Positions 47,021-59,525 of a DNA stretch of 64,000 bases are shown here, piece by piece. Origin of the DNA: Oscarella lobularis. Lineage: Eukaryota; Porifera; Homoscleromorpha; Homosclerophorida; Oscarellidae. Position 1 is the first letter of the stretch. Each line of letters begins with the position of its first letter. Under the pieces are notes generated by a model that had not been told where the DNA came from, made no database searches, and was given only the letters and a program-made list of their open reading frames with translations. Both the position numbers and the translations under genes were made by a program. The stretch spans positions 3,224,001 through 3,288,000 of the forward strand of contig NC_089182.1 in NCBI RefSeq assembly GCF_947507565.1. The letters are read 5' to 3'.

Positions 47021-48637
47021 ATGGCGAGTTCCCCAAGTCTTAGTCTTCTCGATCTTCCGCCGGAATTGCTACTGAGAATCTTCGCCTTCGTTTCGGCGAG
47101 AGACGTCATCCGCTCGGCGAGCTGCACGTGCAAACTCGTTCGCTCGTTGCTCGTCGACGCAAACCAATGGAAAATACGCTACGCGAGCTACGCGAAGACG
47201 CGACGAGTTCGCGACGATCTCGATATCAACTGGAGGCGCGCGTGCGTCGAGCGCGAAGATTCCCTGCCCTGGTTCGCTTCGGACGAGCGTCACGAAGCGA
47301 AAACGTTCAAACTCAAAGGCGAGAAGACAGAATGGGATCGGTGGAGATTCGATTTATCGTCTAGGTCATTATGGATCTGTCGATTGCGTTCATCTTTTGC
47401 CTAATCTCGGTCTTTGCTTGTCGGGCGGTCGCGATCGGCTCGTTCACGTTTGGAACGTGTCGAATTTGACGAACGAACCGTCGAAGGGGCCCATTCAAAC
47501 TCTGACGGGCCATTCGGTACTTTTAATTTAATTAATTAATTAATTAATTATAGATTGGGAGGGAAGGGCTCTTGTAGAATTATGAATACCTGTTTTGATT
47601 AGGGATGGGTGTGGAGTCTTGCTTCTGATCCATCTTCCAGTGGAATTGTTTGCACGGGGTCGTGGGATCACAGGGTCATGGTGTGGCATCTAGAACAACC
47701 AGAGAAACAGTTGCTTCGGTGAGAAGCGAGAGAAAAGAGTACGTTTTTTAATTAAAGAGACTTACTCTAGAGGTCACAAGGCTGTCGTCTTGTGTATGTC
47801 GATGCCTGAGCCGAATATTCTATACACAGGTTGCCAGGATAAGATCACGAGGTGCTTCGATTTGAGAGGTGACGTCAAATGACAAACGAAGCCTGTGTTC
47901 AAAAAATCCCGAAATATTTTTTAATTAATTAAAAGCTTCCAATGAACCGATGCATACCGTGCAAAGCCACAGTCGTTCGGTTCTGTGCCTCGACGTTGCA
48001 AACGACTTCGTCGTGACGGGAAGCGAAGATCAGACGGTTCTCGTTTGGGACAGGAGATCGTCACAGGACTATAAGAGAATTGATGACGTGAGAGCACGTG
48101 CGAGAGAAGAGACGCACAGCATTTCCAGTTTTGCGTATAGATTCCATCGATTGCCATGTGTTTGCGATACACGCAGAGCTTTCTTCGAGTCGGTGCCGGC
48201 AACGGGAGAGTGTATTCCTACAGCAAAGACAAAGATTTTGCTCAAACAGAGGTAGGGATTGGAGGGAGATTGTTATAAAAATTTTAAACTATTGGGGAGG
48301 GAGACTATAAATGAATGGCTTTGTATTAAACGGTTTGTTTTTCTATGTGTAGATTACGTCTTACCATTCCGGCAAAGTCAATAGCATTTGTCACAATCTT
48401 GGTATTGTGATGACGTCATCAACTGACGGCTCCGTGGCTGTCCAGGAGCCGTGGGACAAATCGAACGTAGCAACTGTCGTTAGCCTTGCAGGAGGGCAGA
48501 TAAGTCGAGTAAGTACCACTGGCCCTACTTCTAGATACAATAGCAAAGAACCTTTTCCATAGATCGATTTTGCTGGAAATATGCTGGCGATTGCCTCTAG
48601 CGACGCCGCCGTACGCGTAATAGATCATTCTAGATAG
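47021..48637 (+). CDS. FBXW9: F-box/WD40 protein 9
   Basis: Substrate-receptor type subunit for SCF ubiquitin ligases. The F-box is at residues about 8-50: LLDLPPELLLRIFAFVSARD, ASCTCKLVRSLLVD and QWKIRYA. WD40 repeats follow over several exons: GHYGSVDCVHLLPNLGLCLS with RDRLVHVWNVS; TGSWDHRVMVWHLE; TGCQDKITRCFDLR; TGSEDQTVLVWDRR; GAGNGRVYSYSKD; TSSTDGSVAVQEPWD; and ASSDAAVRVIDHSR at the end. Overall order matches FBXW9. Exon 1 joins exon 2 only through a GC-AG intron (47319-47364, 46 bp; donor AAAG then GCGAGA), which gives FKLKGHYGSVDC. Read without it the gene looks frameshifted. The stop at 48637 is 56 bp from the next gene on the same strand. Confidence 0.9.
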
Positions 48638-48693
48638 AGAGGCACACGTATTTTATAAGAAATATATTATGCAGATTTATACCTTATCACGTG

Positions 48694-49919
48694 ATGACCT
48701 GGCGAATGCGGTCCGCCGCCGCAGCAGCGACGGCGTTGCTGTTTCCTCGTCGAGCGGTGGCGACGTTCCCGGCAGTTGGAAGCGAAATCGTGCAAAAGTA
48801 TCGCGACGACGGATACGCGATTGTGCGAAACGTCGTCGGCGGACAACTTCTTGAGGAGATGAAGCTTCACGTCGATTGGATAATGGCAAAGTACCCGCAG
48901 TTTCCGCCCGAGCACCTTCACCATCCAATACTGAGAGGGGGTGAGTTGTCTCCTCGTGGAAACGACGGGAATTTACGATTCCACGTGTGGCAATTCCAGA
49001 TCCGTTTTGGATGCGTTTGTGCTGCGACGAGCGCCTCGTCGACATCGCTACGACGTTCGTCGGGCCTCACGTGGCTCTCTTTGCCTCTCACTACTTCTGC
49101 AAAATGCCGCGCACTGGAAAGAGAGTCCTTTGGCATCAGGTTCGCCTGCGCACAGAACGTCACGTGTGAGAAACGAGCCAATCATTCTGCAGGATGGAAG
49201 CTATTGGCCCTTGGAGCCAATGAAGGTTATATCTCTTTGGTTGGCTGTTGACGAGTCGACTGTAGGCAACGGTTGTCTACGCGTAGTTCGCGGTTCTCAT
49301 AAGGAAGTGCTCAAGGCAAGCGTTGCATTGTTCGGTGTTCCAATGACCAAATGTCTATCGATGTAGAAACTGGAGCCCAATGGAGAAGAAGACAATGTAT
49401 TGGGTTCGATGACCCATGTAGAAGTCAAGGAAGACGATGTTGTCAATATTGAGCTAAATCCTGTCAGTACATCTATTTCTCAGTAGAACTTTTCTTACTT
49501 GTTTTTGTTAAGGGTGACGTCGAAATACATGATCCTTGCATTGTGCATGGTTCTGAAGCGAATACTTCGGACAGACGACGCTGTGGCCTGACCATTCGTT
49601 ACATAGCATCTGACACCAAAGTGATGGACTCTGATCATCCTGTCTACATGATACGTGGTGAAGGTGCATATACGTTTATTTCTTATGGATCTTGCCTAGA
49701 TTTCTTGCTCTCTTAGAGTCGGCTGGAGTCAATCGATATCGGTCTTGGCCTCGTTACATTGCTGGTTACCACATGGCTTTTGAAGGCTGCACGACCTGGA
49801 ATGAAAGAAGAAAAATCGTTGAAAACGACGAATCCTACTTTGATAATCTCACACCTGAAAAATTAGAAAGTGACGTTGTATCTGGCGTCTGGAAAATAAT
49901 CGAAGGTCTTCGCTCTTGA
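48694..49919 (+). CDS. Phytanoyl-CoA dioxygenase (PhyH)-family enzyme
   Basis: Fe(II)/2-oxoglutarate oxygenase. The basic, Ala-rich N terminus (MTWRMRSAAAAATALLFPRR) looks like a mitochondrial or peroxisomal leader. Then VQKYRDDGYAIVRNVVGG matches the family start. The first metal ligands lie in LWHQDGSYWPLEP (His-x-Asp). GNGCLRVVRGSHKE and VEIHDPCIVHGSEANTS supply the second metal His, and RRCGLTIRY supplies the 2-oxoglutarate-binding Arg region. The C terminus has YHMAFEGCTTWNERRKIVE. All catalytic landmarks are present. Substrate is not predictable; PHYH itself and several PhyH-domain oxygenases share this fold. About eight short introns. It converges on the receptor tyrosine kinase, whose stop is 271 bp away. 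Confidence 0.86.
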
Positions 49920-50190
49920 TATGGTTTTGAGCTCTTTTTTTCCTAACTAGACTATTTTTTCATGAAACGCTCTTTTTTATCACGGAAGGGCCTTGCTATT
50001 CTCCTATTTCTGATTACCTAATAAACCTAAAAACGTGTGACAGAGCGTTTTGGAATAGCGTACATAGAGCGTGTTTTACGGAGACGGTGCGTAGAAAATC
50101 CACCAAGCACATCGAGTTCACAAGAAAAACGGGGAGAGAAAGACAAACACCTAGTAAAGACTCAAGCGTCAAAAACACAGCATACATTTA

Positions 50191-53100
50191 CTACAGAGAA
50201 GCTTCAGGGACATCGCCTGTAAGAACCAGATCATAGAGCGGATTGACCAGAGCCTCACCTCCATCATCTTTTTCAGCTGCAGCAAGAGCGGGCTTCTTTG
50301 CACTTCCATCGCTCTCCTTAGGTGAACTATCATTATCTCCCATATCGACGTAAGCATTTTCAGCCGATCCCGACGATTCCGGAATAGCGGCAAGCGGCGG
50401 CGGCGAACCCAAGACGCTCGTGTCGCCAGCACCCATGTCAACGTAGCTATCCATTTTGGGCAGCTTGGCAGCATCCGATGACTGATTCCCACCCTGATTC
50501 CCACCCGACAAAAAGTCGTACTGATTGGGAACAGCTCTTCCTTGAGGTCTCGGCTCCTCCTCGTCGTCGCCTCCGAGCACGACGATGCCCGCCATATCGA
50601 CGTAACTCGTGACTTTCTTCTGACGATCGCTCGAAGACATTGGCTTCGTTTCCGGCGTATACTCGCTTTCCTCTCTCTTCTTCAGCGTATCCGTCATGTC
50701 AACGTAGCTCAACTGCTTGGTCGCCGGCGGATGATCGCCCTCCGACGAGTACTCGTTTCCCTTTCTCTTCGCCGCCTTTTTCATCGTATCCGTCATATCC
50801 ACGTAGCTCATCTGTTTCGCCGCCATCGCCGCCGTCGGCACCGTCGGCGGCGGCGGCACCGTCGACTGCAAAGGAACAAAGTAATCGTCGTTCATCGCAT
50901 AGCTATAGACGGCTCCGACGCCGCTACTCTTGCACGCGACGAGCATCTTCTTCAACTCGTCTTCGACGACGCTCGTGGGAATGCGATCGCCCGGCAATCG
51001 TTCCCAGCAGCGCAGCATGAGCTTGTAGACGGCGTCGGGGGTCACGGGCGGGCAGGGAAGAACGAGACTACCGCTGATAATTCCGCTGAGAACTTTTTCG
51101 TTCTCCTGCCCGAAATAGGGTTGGAATCCAAAAGAGAAGATTTCCCAAAGGAGAATGCCGGTCGACCAGGTGTCCGATTCGATGGTGTATTTGCCGTCCA
51201 TGATCGCCTCCGGCGCCATCCAGCGTATGGGAAGCGCGCCGCCTTTTTTTCGATAGTAATCGCCGACGTAGACGTCTTTCGCCATGCCGAAATCGGCGAT
51301 CTTGACGACGTAATTCGCTTCGTCGCCGACGTCGTCGCCGCCGACGAGACAATTGCGCGCGGCGATGTCGCGATGAACGAACTTGCGCGAGGCGAGATGA
51401 GCGACGCCGGCGACGGCCTGCGAGGCGACGTTGAGAAGTTGCTCGAGGGAGAGGAGCGGGCGCACGCGCTCCTCGCTGGCGCGCGCCGCGCGAACGAATT
51501 CCTTCAGATCGCCGTGTTTCATGAGTTCGGTGATGAGATAGAGCGGTTCCTCGCGCGTGCAGACGCCGAGAAGAGCGATGACGTTCGGATGATCAAAGTC
51601 CATCATAATTTCGATCTCCTTTCGGAAATCTTCCGCCGTCTCGCGCGACGCGCCGCCTTTGACCGTCTTGACGGCGACTCGCGTTTCTTCTTCGTCTTTG
51701 AGGAGATTTTTCGCGACGGCGAGATAGACTTTTCCGAACTGGCCTTCGCCGAGTTCCTTTCCGATTTCCAATTGGCTTCGATCGAACTGGAAGTCGTCGT
51801 ACTTCGGCCAATCGTTGAGCCAGTGATCGCGATTGAAATATCGATTTCCTTCGGTCATTTCTAAGCCCGGTTGCGAGATTGCGTACTCCTTCGTTCGCGT
51901 TCGCTTTCTCCAGTAAAAGAAAACGATGACGATGACGAGAGCGACGATAAGAAGCGGAAAAAAGACGCCAAGCCCAACAGCGACACCACTGGAACTTTCT
52001 AAAGAGACCAAAGACTATATAAGACATTATGTGTCGCGTTTTTATTACCCGCTCGTGTAGCCTGTTCTCTAAGTCGTCGAAATAAGATACATGGATGGCT
52101 GGCAGGGCCCTCGCCGCCGTGCTCAGTGTACGCGAAAACCGTCACGTTGTACTCGACTCCCGTTTCCAAATTTTCCAAAGCGGTAACCGTCGTTTCAACG
52201 AGTTGATTGCGCATCGGATCGTCATCCTTTATTGTCTCTTTCGCCGCCTTTCCTTGGACGTAGACGTGATAGTTTCCGGGTTCCCCGTGCCAACGATCTG
52301 AAGGAATGGTTGTAAAATTCAATTTGAACGAATCGAAGCCGGAGTCGTCGCCGCCGTCGTGAAGTGCCGTGCATCCGAGAATCGTAGGCGCAGCATTGGG
52401 AACTAAAAAAATTTCAAAAAAATTTCAACGTTAATTAATTAAATGTCACAAACCTGATTCGTTCGTTTTAATTGGAATCCTCTCTTCTGGGCCCTCGCCG
52501 GCACCTGAAGCAGCAACGGCAATAACTTCATAACGCGTATATGCCATCAGATTGCGAAATGACGTCAATCCTCGCTCCTGCTTCAAAATCGTTTTGTTTC
52601 TCTGCCAACTCAACTGTCCCTCGACAATAATTTTAATCCGGACCCACTTCAAAATCCCATTCGCTTTCCCGACAATCCATGATACAGTGACGGAATTGGC
52701 GGTTGTCGCGTAGATAGACACACCCGGAGCATCGGGAACTAGAAAAAAACAAAAAAAATACATTTGCCTGTCGACTTGGAACAAATTCAAAGAGCTTACC
52801 TCCTTCACTTGTTCGCGCCGTCTCCGTAGCCGAAGGACCATCTTCCCTAGCGCCGTACGTGATGGCAGCGACACTCGCACGATAAAACGTGTATGGTTCG
52901 AGATGTGACGCGATAATGTGATGTTCTTCAGGCTGTACAGTCCGTTTGCTTAACTCGGCGCCGCTTTCATTGGCTGCCCCATAGGTAACGCGAAAACCGC
53001 CCAAGACGCCGTTCAACGAGCACGCCACGCCGTCGTGAGTGCCGACGGAAAGCGGCGACACCCACTCGAGACGAAGACGCGTGCTATTAATCGTTTTTAT

Positions 53101-56100
53101 AGCGAAATTTCTCGGCGGACACGACGGCGCGCTCGAGTTCGTTTGAAAGTAGCGTCGCGACGAAGATTCGTTCGCGCCCTCCGAAAACGAAGCGACGACG
53201 ACAGCGTAGAAGAGAGTAAAACTGTGCAAGCCGTCGACGAGAGCACGCGTCCCCCGACCAACGGATACCGATCGACGAAACGACGTTCCATCCTGTAAAA
53301 CATTCACGTCATACGATACAGGTGAGGTAAGGGCTTTTGGGCGTTCCCAAGTGACGGTGATGCTGTCGTGGGTGGAATTGTGCAGAGTGACGTTGCGCGG
53401 CGCTCTATCGTCGACTCGCGTCAAGCGCGTGCGACGCGTCGTCTCGCTCGGTATGCCGAGCCCTTCGCCGTTGTACGCGCGCAAGGAGACCTTGTAGCGC
53501 GCGGGTTTCTCGAGACCGGTGACGAGTTGAAATCGCTCCGAGCGCGCCGTTCGATGAATCGTCGTCAGCGTCGCCGGCGAGCCCGTTTCGTTCGCCCACT
53601 CGGTCGCCACTTCGTAGCCGAGTATTTCGCCGTTGGGTCGTAGGGGCGGGCCCCAAAACACCGCCAGCGTGCCGTCGTCTTCCGCTCTGACGTCGAAGGC
53701 AGACGGAGGTCCAGGACCTAAAAATATTCATAAAATAATTAATCAGATTTTATTTGACGCGTACGTCCGGGAGCCGTTCGAATTCCAACTGGGTCGCTTT
53801 CCGGTCCCGTCCAGTTGGGATTTCGTAGATTGTACGCCCACATGACGAAACGATATTCGGTGAGTCCGACGAGGTCGGAAACGCGCCATCGATAGAGATC
53901 GCCGGCGACGACACGCAGCTCGTCGGGTCGAAGTATCACGGGCGGCTTTGCTTCATTTCGGCCCGTCACGAGCGACCAGTACGTGAAAGCGTAGCTGATT
54001 CGACCGTTCGGCTTTTCGGGCGGTTTCCATTCGAGCAAAGCCGACGCGTCGTCAACCGACTCCAGCGGAATTTCGAAGTACGACAATTTTCCGGGTTCTA
54101 CAGAAAGGTAAAACTCGCCAAAGAAAAAAGTCCGTTGATTTGAGACTCACTTCCTTCGGGCGTCCACGCAAAGACTGTAGACGATTTGTTTGGATTGCCG
54201 TTCGCTGCGACGGTGATGCGATAATAGGTGTACGGGGTTAGCCTTTGAATTTCATATTTGGTTTCGCTGCCATCTACTTTGGCCTCCTTTGGGGCGTCAG
54301 ACCCTGCTTCCTCTTTGTAGGAAATCGTATAGAATTTCGGAGGGGCGGTGACGTTATTCGCTGAAACGTTTTGCCAGCGAATCAAGAGCGCTGTCGAATT
54401 GATCTTTATGACCCGAGTCGCTTCCAATCCTTCCGGAGCACCAACAACTAAGAATTGATCAAACCCTTGCAATAATAATTTATTTAAAAAAAGAGGTGTG
54501 CGTACCCTTTGGCTGAGTTTGAACAGTTGTCGGATGTTGTTGCCGTACGCCCCAGCCTTTCGATGTTCTCGCGTCCATGGCAACGGAGTACGCCTTGCCG
54601 CTCTCTAAGCCGCCGACGACTTTGAACGTTTCGTCTTCGTTCGCAAATATCATAAACGACGAAGAGTCGGCGCGACGACGTCGACCGGTCGGCGCCGACG
54701 TTACGACGATGCGATACTGCATGATCTTTCCTCGGGGATCGCTCGGCGGCGACCAGCTGACGCCAAGAGCCGTCGTTCCGATCGAATCAACGCGAGTAAT
54801 GGTCGGAGGTCCAGGAACTAAAGAAACACTAGAAATAATCGTTGTATTTGTATTTGCTGCCGTCTCACCGTCTTCATCTGTTCGGATAGTGAAATCTTCG
54901 CTTTTAGGTCCTATACCTTTCGTCGTTTCGCCAGCGACGGAGATGAGATAGTCCGTAAAGGCGAGCAAACCGTCGATCGTAGCAGATAAAACGTTTCCGG
55001 GAACGGTGATGCGCTTCTCGTTAACGGCGTCGTTTTGCGGCCGATAGAAGACGACGTAGTTGAGTCGACCATTGCGACTGTCCTCCGGAATGGAATTCCA
55101 ACGAATCGTAATATTGTCTTTGTGAATCGCCGCCGTCGAAACGCTTCCGGGTGGAACACTCGGAGCTATAAAAAAAAATAGAAAAAAATAGATTCGTTAT
55201 TAAATTATTTGAAAAATAATCGAACTTCCGTCAGGTGTCTTCACAATCATTCTAACGGACGGCACTCCTCGTCCGACTTTCGTCGCCGCCGTCACTGTGA
55301 CGGCGTACTCGCGACCCGAGCGAACATTCGGTATGGTGGTATTGCGAGTGGAGGGGGGGAATTTCTCTTCGCCACGAGCCAAGAGACCGCCCAAGTAGAC
55401 GTTAACGTAATAGTCCGTGATGATACCGTTTCGATGTTCCAATTGCGGCGGTTTCCATCGTACAATCATATGCGCGCCGAGCTCCGGAGTAAAGCGACCC
55501 TCGCCGGAAATATTAAGCGGAGGACCGTCGGGTGCTAAAAAAATTATTTAAAATAATAATTTCTTTTATGATTATGAGACTTCTTACTTCCTTCCTTTGT
55601 GTTTCCTTTGACAAAGTCACTCAAACCGGACGAGCCGGAAATTGTGATAGCCTCCACTTGAACGGCGTATTCGGAGAACGGATTTAGTCCCGTCACCGTG
55701 GCGAATTTCGGCGGCGGCGTTCCAACGACGTCGAATTTTGGCGTGCAGATGCACTTGTTTTCATTCGACGGGCGTCGGCACGCGATAACGGAAAACATTC
55801 TGACGTCAGCGCCGCTGTATTTCCAAGAGACGCTTAAAGAATCGGTCCCGGTTGATTGGATGGATAGATCCGTGGGACTGTTGCCTCCTTTTTGTACATT
55901 CACCACATTGAAGCGTTTATTTGCCGTCAGACCGGAATAACTCGTCGCTTTGACGTCTATAAGGGAGAAGGACGTCGCTGACGATTTGATGACGGTCGTA
56001 AAGTCGTTTAGCACGCATTTTCCGTTCAGAGCGCAAGTACACGAATCGCCCGAACACTTTATAAAAAAACCATTAGATATTAATTAAATAACTATTGATT

Positions 56101-59025
56101 TCTTCTTCTTCTTGCCTTATCGGGATGTTGAGCGTTTATCGTCTCAGGCAATAGGCCGGCAATGCTGACGATCACCTCTTTGACGCCGCTTTCCGCATCG
56201 ACGGCGTTCACTTCCAACGAAAGCAATCCCGCTTGGGAACGAGTCGTGCAAAACGACGTATCGCTAATGGGTAAGCGATTGCGATTCCACACGGAGACAT
56301 TGCCTATAGTTGGCGACTCATAATCCGTATAAACGGTAAACGTATCATTTATCGCGTGACCGAAAATGTCCTTGGCTTCGATCTCAACCTGATACGTTTC
56401 CCCGTTGCTAAGTGACAGCGGAACGAGCCACTGTTGAACTGACGGCTGAAGAAAAACGTCGCTATCGACCATCGACCAGCCGTTGATTTCCTTCTTTCGC
56501 AACCACGCGCGAAACGACGTCACTCCAACGTCATTCGCGGAGGCGACGCCGGAAAACGAGAGCGGCGACGCGGACGTATCATACGTCGGTCGTCGAACGT
56601 CGACTCGATATAAAAGCCACGGATTCGTTCTGATATACGTATTGAAGAAATGATCGGACGTCCATTCGACGACGACGGCGTCGCGTTCGTCGTCTTTCGT
56701 CAGCCAAACGCCGTTGATCGCCGACCGAAACGAAATATCGGAGCCTTTCGCGACGTCGACGCGCGAATCGTCGTCGGCGAGAACGAGCGTACGCGCGACG
56801 GTCGTCGTACCGTTCGTCGACGTCGCGTTCATCTCGATCATGAGAAGCGTGTACGGGGGATTGTAGTGAGAGAAGGATATGGGCGTCGGAACGGGTTGCT
56901 CGTGCGTCGCGTGCCGAAGGACGTGACCGCGTGCCGGATGAACGGCTTTGACGGCGGAACCGGCGATCGGTTCGAGTGGATAGACGGCCCAGTTGTAGGT
57001 GAGAGTGCATGGAGATAGGCATGTCCAGCCGTTCCAGTAGATTTCGAAGCCACTGTGAATGCGACTGTTGCCTGAGATGATGTTCGGAGTGACGTCGAGG
57101 ATTGTGGCGGTTCGACCCGGCTTGGCGACTTGGTTGCAATTGCCGTTCCAGTTTGGAAGCGGCTTTAGGCAGTTGAACGGCACTTTGGATTGATCTAGAC
57201 ACGAGAAAAAAGAGTTTAAGAGCTCTCTGTAGCTGTCTGTTCTTACTGGCTGCGCGAGCGCATTCGCTGATGTCATAGAACAGAGTCCCCGATCGAAAAC
57301 AGGTGTCGCATCTTCGGCCAGTTGCTTGACTATTGCATTGGCACTGCCCGGTCACTCTATCGCAATCCAAACGAAGAGATCCAGCTCTGTGACAATCACA
57401 CGCTAAAAAACAACAAATCACAGTATACATATACATATATAATATAGCAGCTCTACCTTTACAGCCATTCGAATCAAAATCGTAATAATTCTGACTGCAG
57501 GTATCGCAGTTTTTTCCCGTGACGCCCGCTTTGCACGTGCACGAACCCGTCGCTTTATTGCAGTTAAGCGAAGTGGAGCCGGTTTGGCTGCACGCGCAGA
57601 CGCTGCATCCCTGCGCGGCGAGCGAATAAAACCCGTCCTTGCACGCATCGCATCGGAGGCCGGTCGCGCCGCTCTTGCACGTGCAACGCCCCGTTTGAAC
57701 ATTGCAAGAATTCGAAACGGAGCCATTTAGATTGCATTGACACAACTGGCATCCTGATGATGAAAAACTGTAATGATCTTTCATACACGTGTCGCACTTG
57801 TCGCCCGTCACGCCCGGACGGCAACGACAGACGCCGGTCTCTTTGTTACAGGCGTCGGAGAGGGATCCAATAGCGTAGCAATTGCACGACTGGCATCCGT
57901 GTCCGGTAAGATTATGATATCCGTTCAAGCACACGGAACAGTCGAGACCGGTCACGCCTGGCTTGCACTGACAGTAGCGGCCGAATGATGAACATTCTGA
58001 CGTTTCTGTGCCCAAAGGATGGCAATTGGGACACTCTAGAATAGAAATGACGAATGTCTTATATTTGCTAATCGCGTCTACCTTTTACTGTTAGCTGAAT
58101 TATGCTGCTATTGAATTTGAACGGATTAACGGCGAAGCACGTGTACTTTCCGCTGTCGTTCACGTGCAAAAACGTGATTGTCAAATTGGAGGAGATGTCC
58201 GCGTATTGCCCGTTGACAGTGCCCCCGCTTGTCGTCACTCCACGAATCGGGCCATTCGGACCCGTCCAGATGAGCGACGGCGTTGGCTTGGCCGTCGCTC
58301 CGCACTGAAGCGTAACGGAAGAGTTCTCAAGCGCGCTGACAGATAGAGGAACAGACAGCATTCGAACAGGACCTTATAAATAAAATTTAATTAATTAATT
58401 AATTAATTAATTAATTAAATATTTTTATACTTTGCACGTTTAGCGTGACGTCGGCGCACTGCAATTCGGTGCAGCAGGAAAAGAGACCCGAATCGCATCG
58501 TTGAACGTTAGAAATCGCAATCGAACTCGTTATGTTTACGCGACCGCCTCCAGTGAGAAGTCGAGTCGAATTTCTCACCGTTACTCGACCCTCCGAAACG
58601 GCTTCGAGGAGGTAGTCCAAGAAGACCATGTTGTAGTCCCATTCGACGGTCGTTTGCTGCGAACCTTCCGCGTGGCATGTCAGGATGACGTTGTCGCCTT
58701 CGTTCGCCGTAACGGAACTTCGCTCGGCTGTGATTGCGAGCGGAAGGGGCGTTAGGATCGGTTGCGAAGCTGTAGGAGTGAAGGAAGTCGGTGAAAGCGC
58801 CGATGTGAACGATAGGACGTAGAGAGATAACGATAGGACGGTCTGAAGGGAAGGAGACGCAGTTCAGTTCACATCCTATAGAAGGGCGGTTCCCTGGAAC
58901 GCTTTCTTTAGGTGTTAGAAAGAAAAGCGTTTATCCAGCGATCCACCCTCTTTCGTTTCTCCGATGTTTCGACGACTTACGCGAGCGTACGTGTGCAAGT
59001 GGCGACGATTTCGGCTTTGCAACAT
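50191..59025 (-). CDS. Receptor tyrosine kinase: Ig2, laminin-EGF, FN3 x11, TM, kinase, five YVDM motifs
   Basis: The inferred start at 59025 splices into a signal segment (TVLSLSLYVLSFTSALS). Domains in order: two Ig domains (VILTCHAEG, LFSCCTE; VTLQCGATAKPTPSLIW, KYTCFAVNP); about six laminin-type EGFs (CNCYAIGSLSDACNKETGVC and similar); an unassigned ectodomain part (IYWNGWTCLSPCTLTYNW); about eleven FN3 domains (55.9-52.0 kb); a transmembrane helix (LIVALVIVIVFFYW); and a kinase. The kinase keeps GEGQFGKV, the VAVK lysine, HRDIAARN, DFGMAKD, the activation loop YVGDYYRK and PIRWMAPEA, so it should be active. The YxxxYY loop belongs to the insulin receptor/Trk/ROR/DDR superfamily. The tail has five YVDM motifs at about 50341, 50433, 50592, 50696 and 50789, a classical PI3K p85-SH2 site type, and an NPLYDL. 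First-exon placement is the least certain part. Confidence 0.85.
58386..58418. repeat. (TTAA)n tract in a receptor tyrosine kinase intron
   Basis: A tetranucleotide TTAA/TAAT repeat lies in the intron between the two Ig-domain exons. Similar tracts occur in CBM21 and FBXW9 introns (42163-42186 and 47524-47551), so this repeat is common in introns here. Confidence 0.85.
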
Positions 59026-59224
59026 CGCCAGTTGCTGGAGTAGACTCGACGGCTTCCTTCTTCGAGGAAACGTCGGAAGGAAATGAAGAGCATGCGTAAT
59101 AAGAAAGGTTGCTGTAGTTAATTAGGAATTCGCTAGCTACGCCTACAACCGGATGCTTGCGATGTCTACCACGCCCATGACAGATACAATGCAATGTTTA
59201 TTCAGTTCTTATGATACAGCGGAG

Positions 59225-59452
59225 CTAAGTCGTCTCTTCCTCAGACTCGTCCACTTCGAAGACAGTGTCGAGTCGATTTGCGTTCTGAAATTGGGAAGAA
59301 TCGCGTTCGTTTTTCAGAGAATCCGAGTGGTCGTCAGCTGTTGCTTTCTTTTCCTTTTTCTTTTTACGTTTTCTTTTGCAGAATGTACACAGGCCGACAA
59401 GAAGACTTACAGCTGCGCCGAAATCGCTGTTGTGAGCTCCACCCAAGCTCAT
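59225..59452 (-). CDS. Small hypothetical protein with one hydrophobic segment
   Basis: A 75-residue frame lies between the divergent receptor kinase and NKAPD1 genes. It opens MSLGGAHNSDFGAAVSLLVG, then a Cys and a lysine/arginine block (CKRKRKKKKEKK), and ends in an acidic tail (EVDESEEETT). It could be a small tail-anchored membrane protein, or a first exon of another transcript. There is no family match. The polybasic block could also be chance, so this is a weak call. Confidence 0.35.
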   Translation of the reverse strand: MSLGGAHNSDFGAAVSLLVGLCTFCKRKRKKKKEKKATADDHSDSLKNERDSSQFQNANRLDTVFEVDESEEETT

Positions 59453-59525
59453 CTTAGTGCTTGTGGCTACTTCAGGTGTTAGCGCGCGCGCACGTTCGTC
59501 AGTGGTTTTTTATCCGGTGGCCTGC

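Noticed and set aside
47021-47404. Apparent frameshift or pseudogene in the F-box gene
   Set aside because: A GC-AG intron with a good donor and acceptor restores the frame and gives a natural FBXW9 sequence.
50542-51864. A 440-codon plus-strand frame opposite the receptor kinase exon
   Set aside because: It is antisense to an intact kinase with all catalytic motifs, and the frame is Arg/His-rich, typical of a GC-rich shadow.
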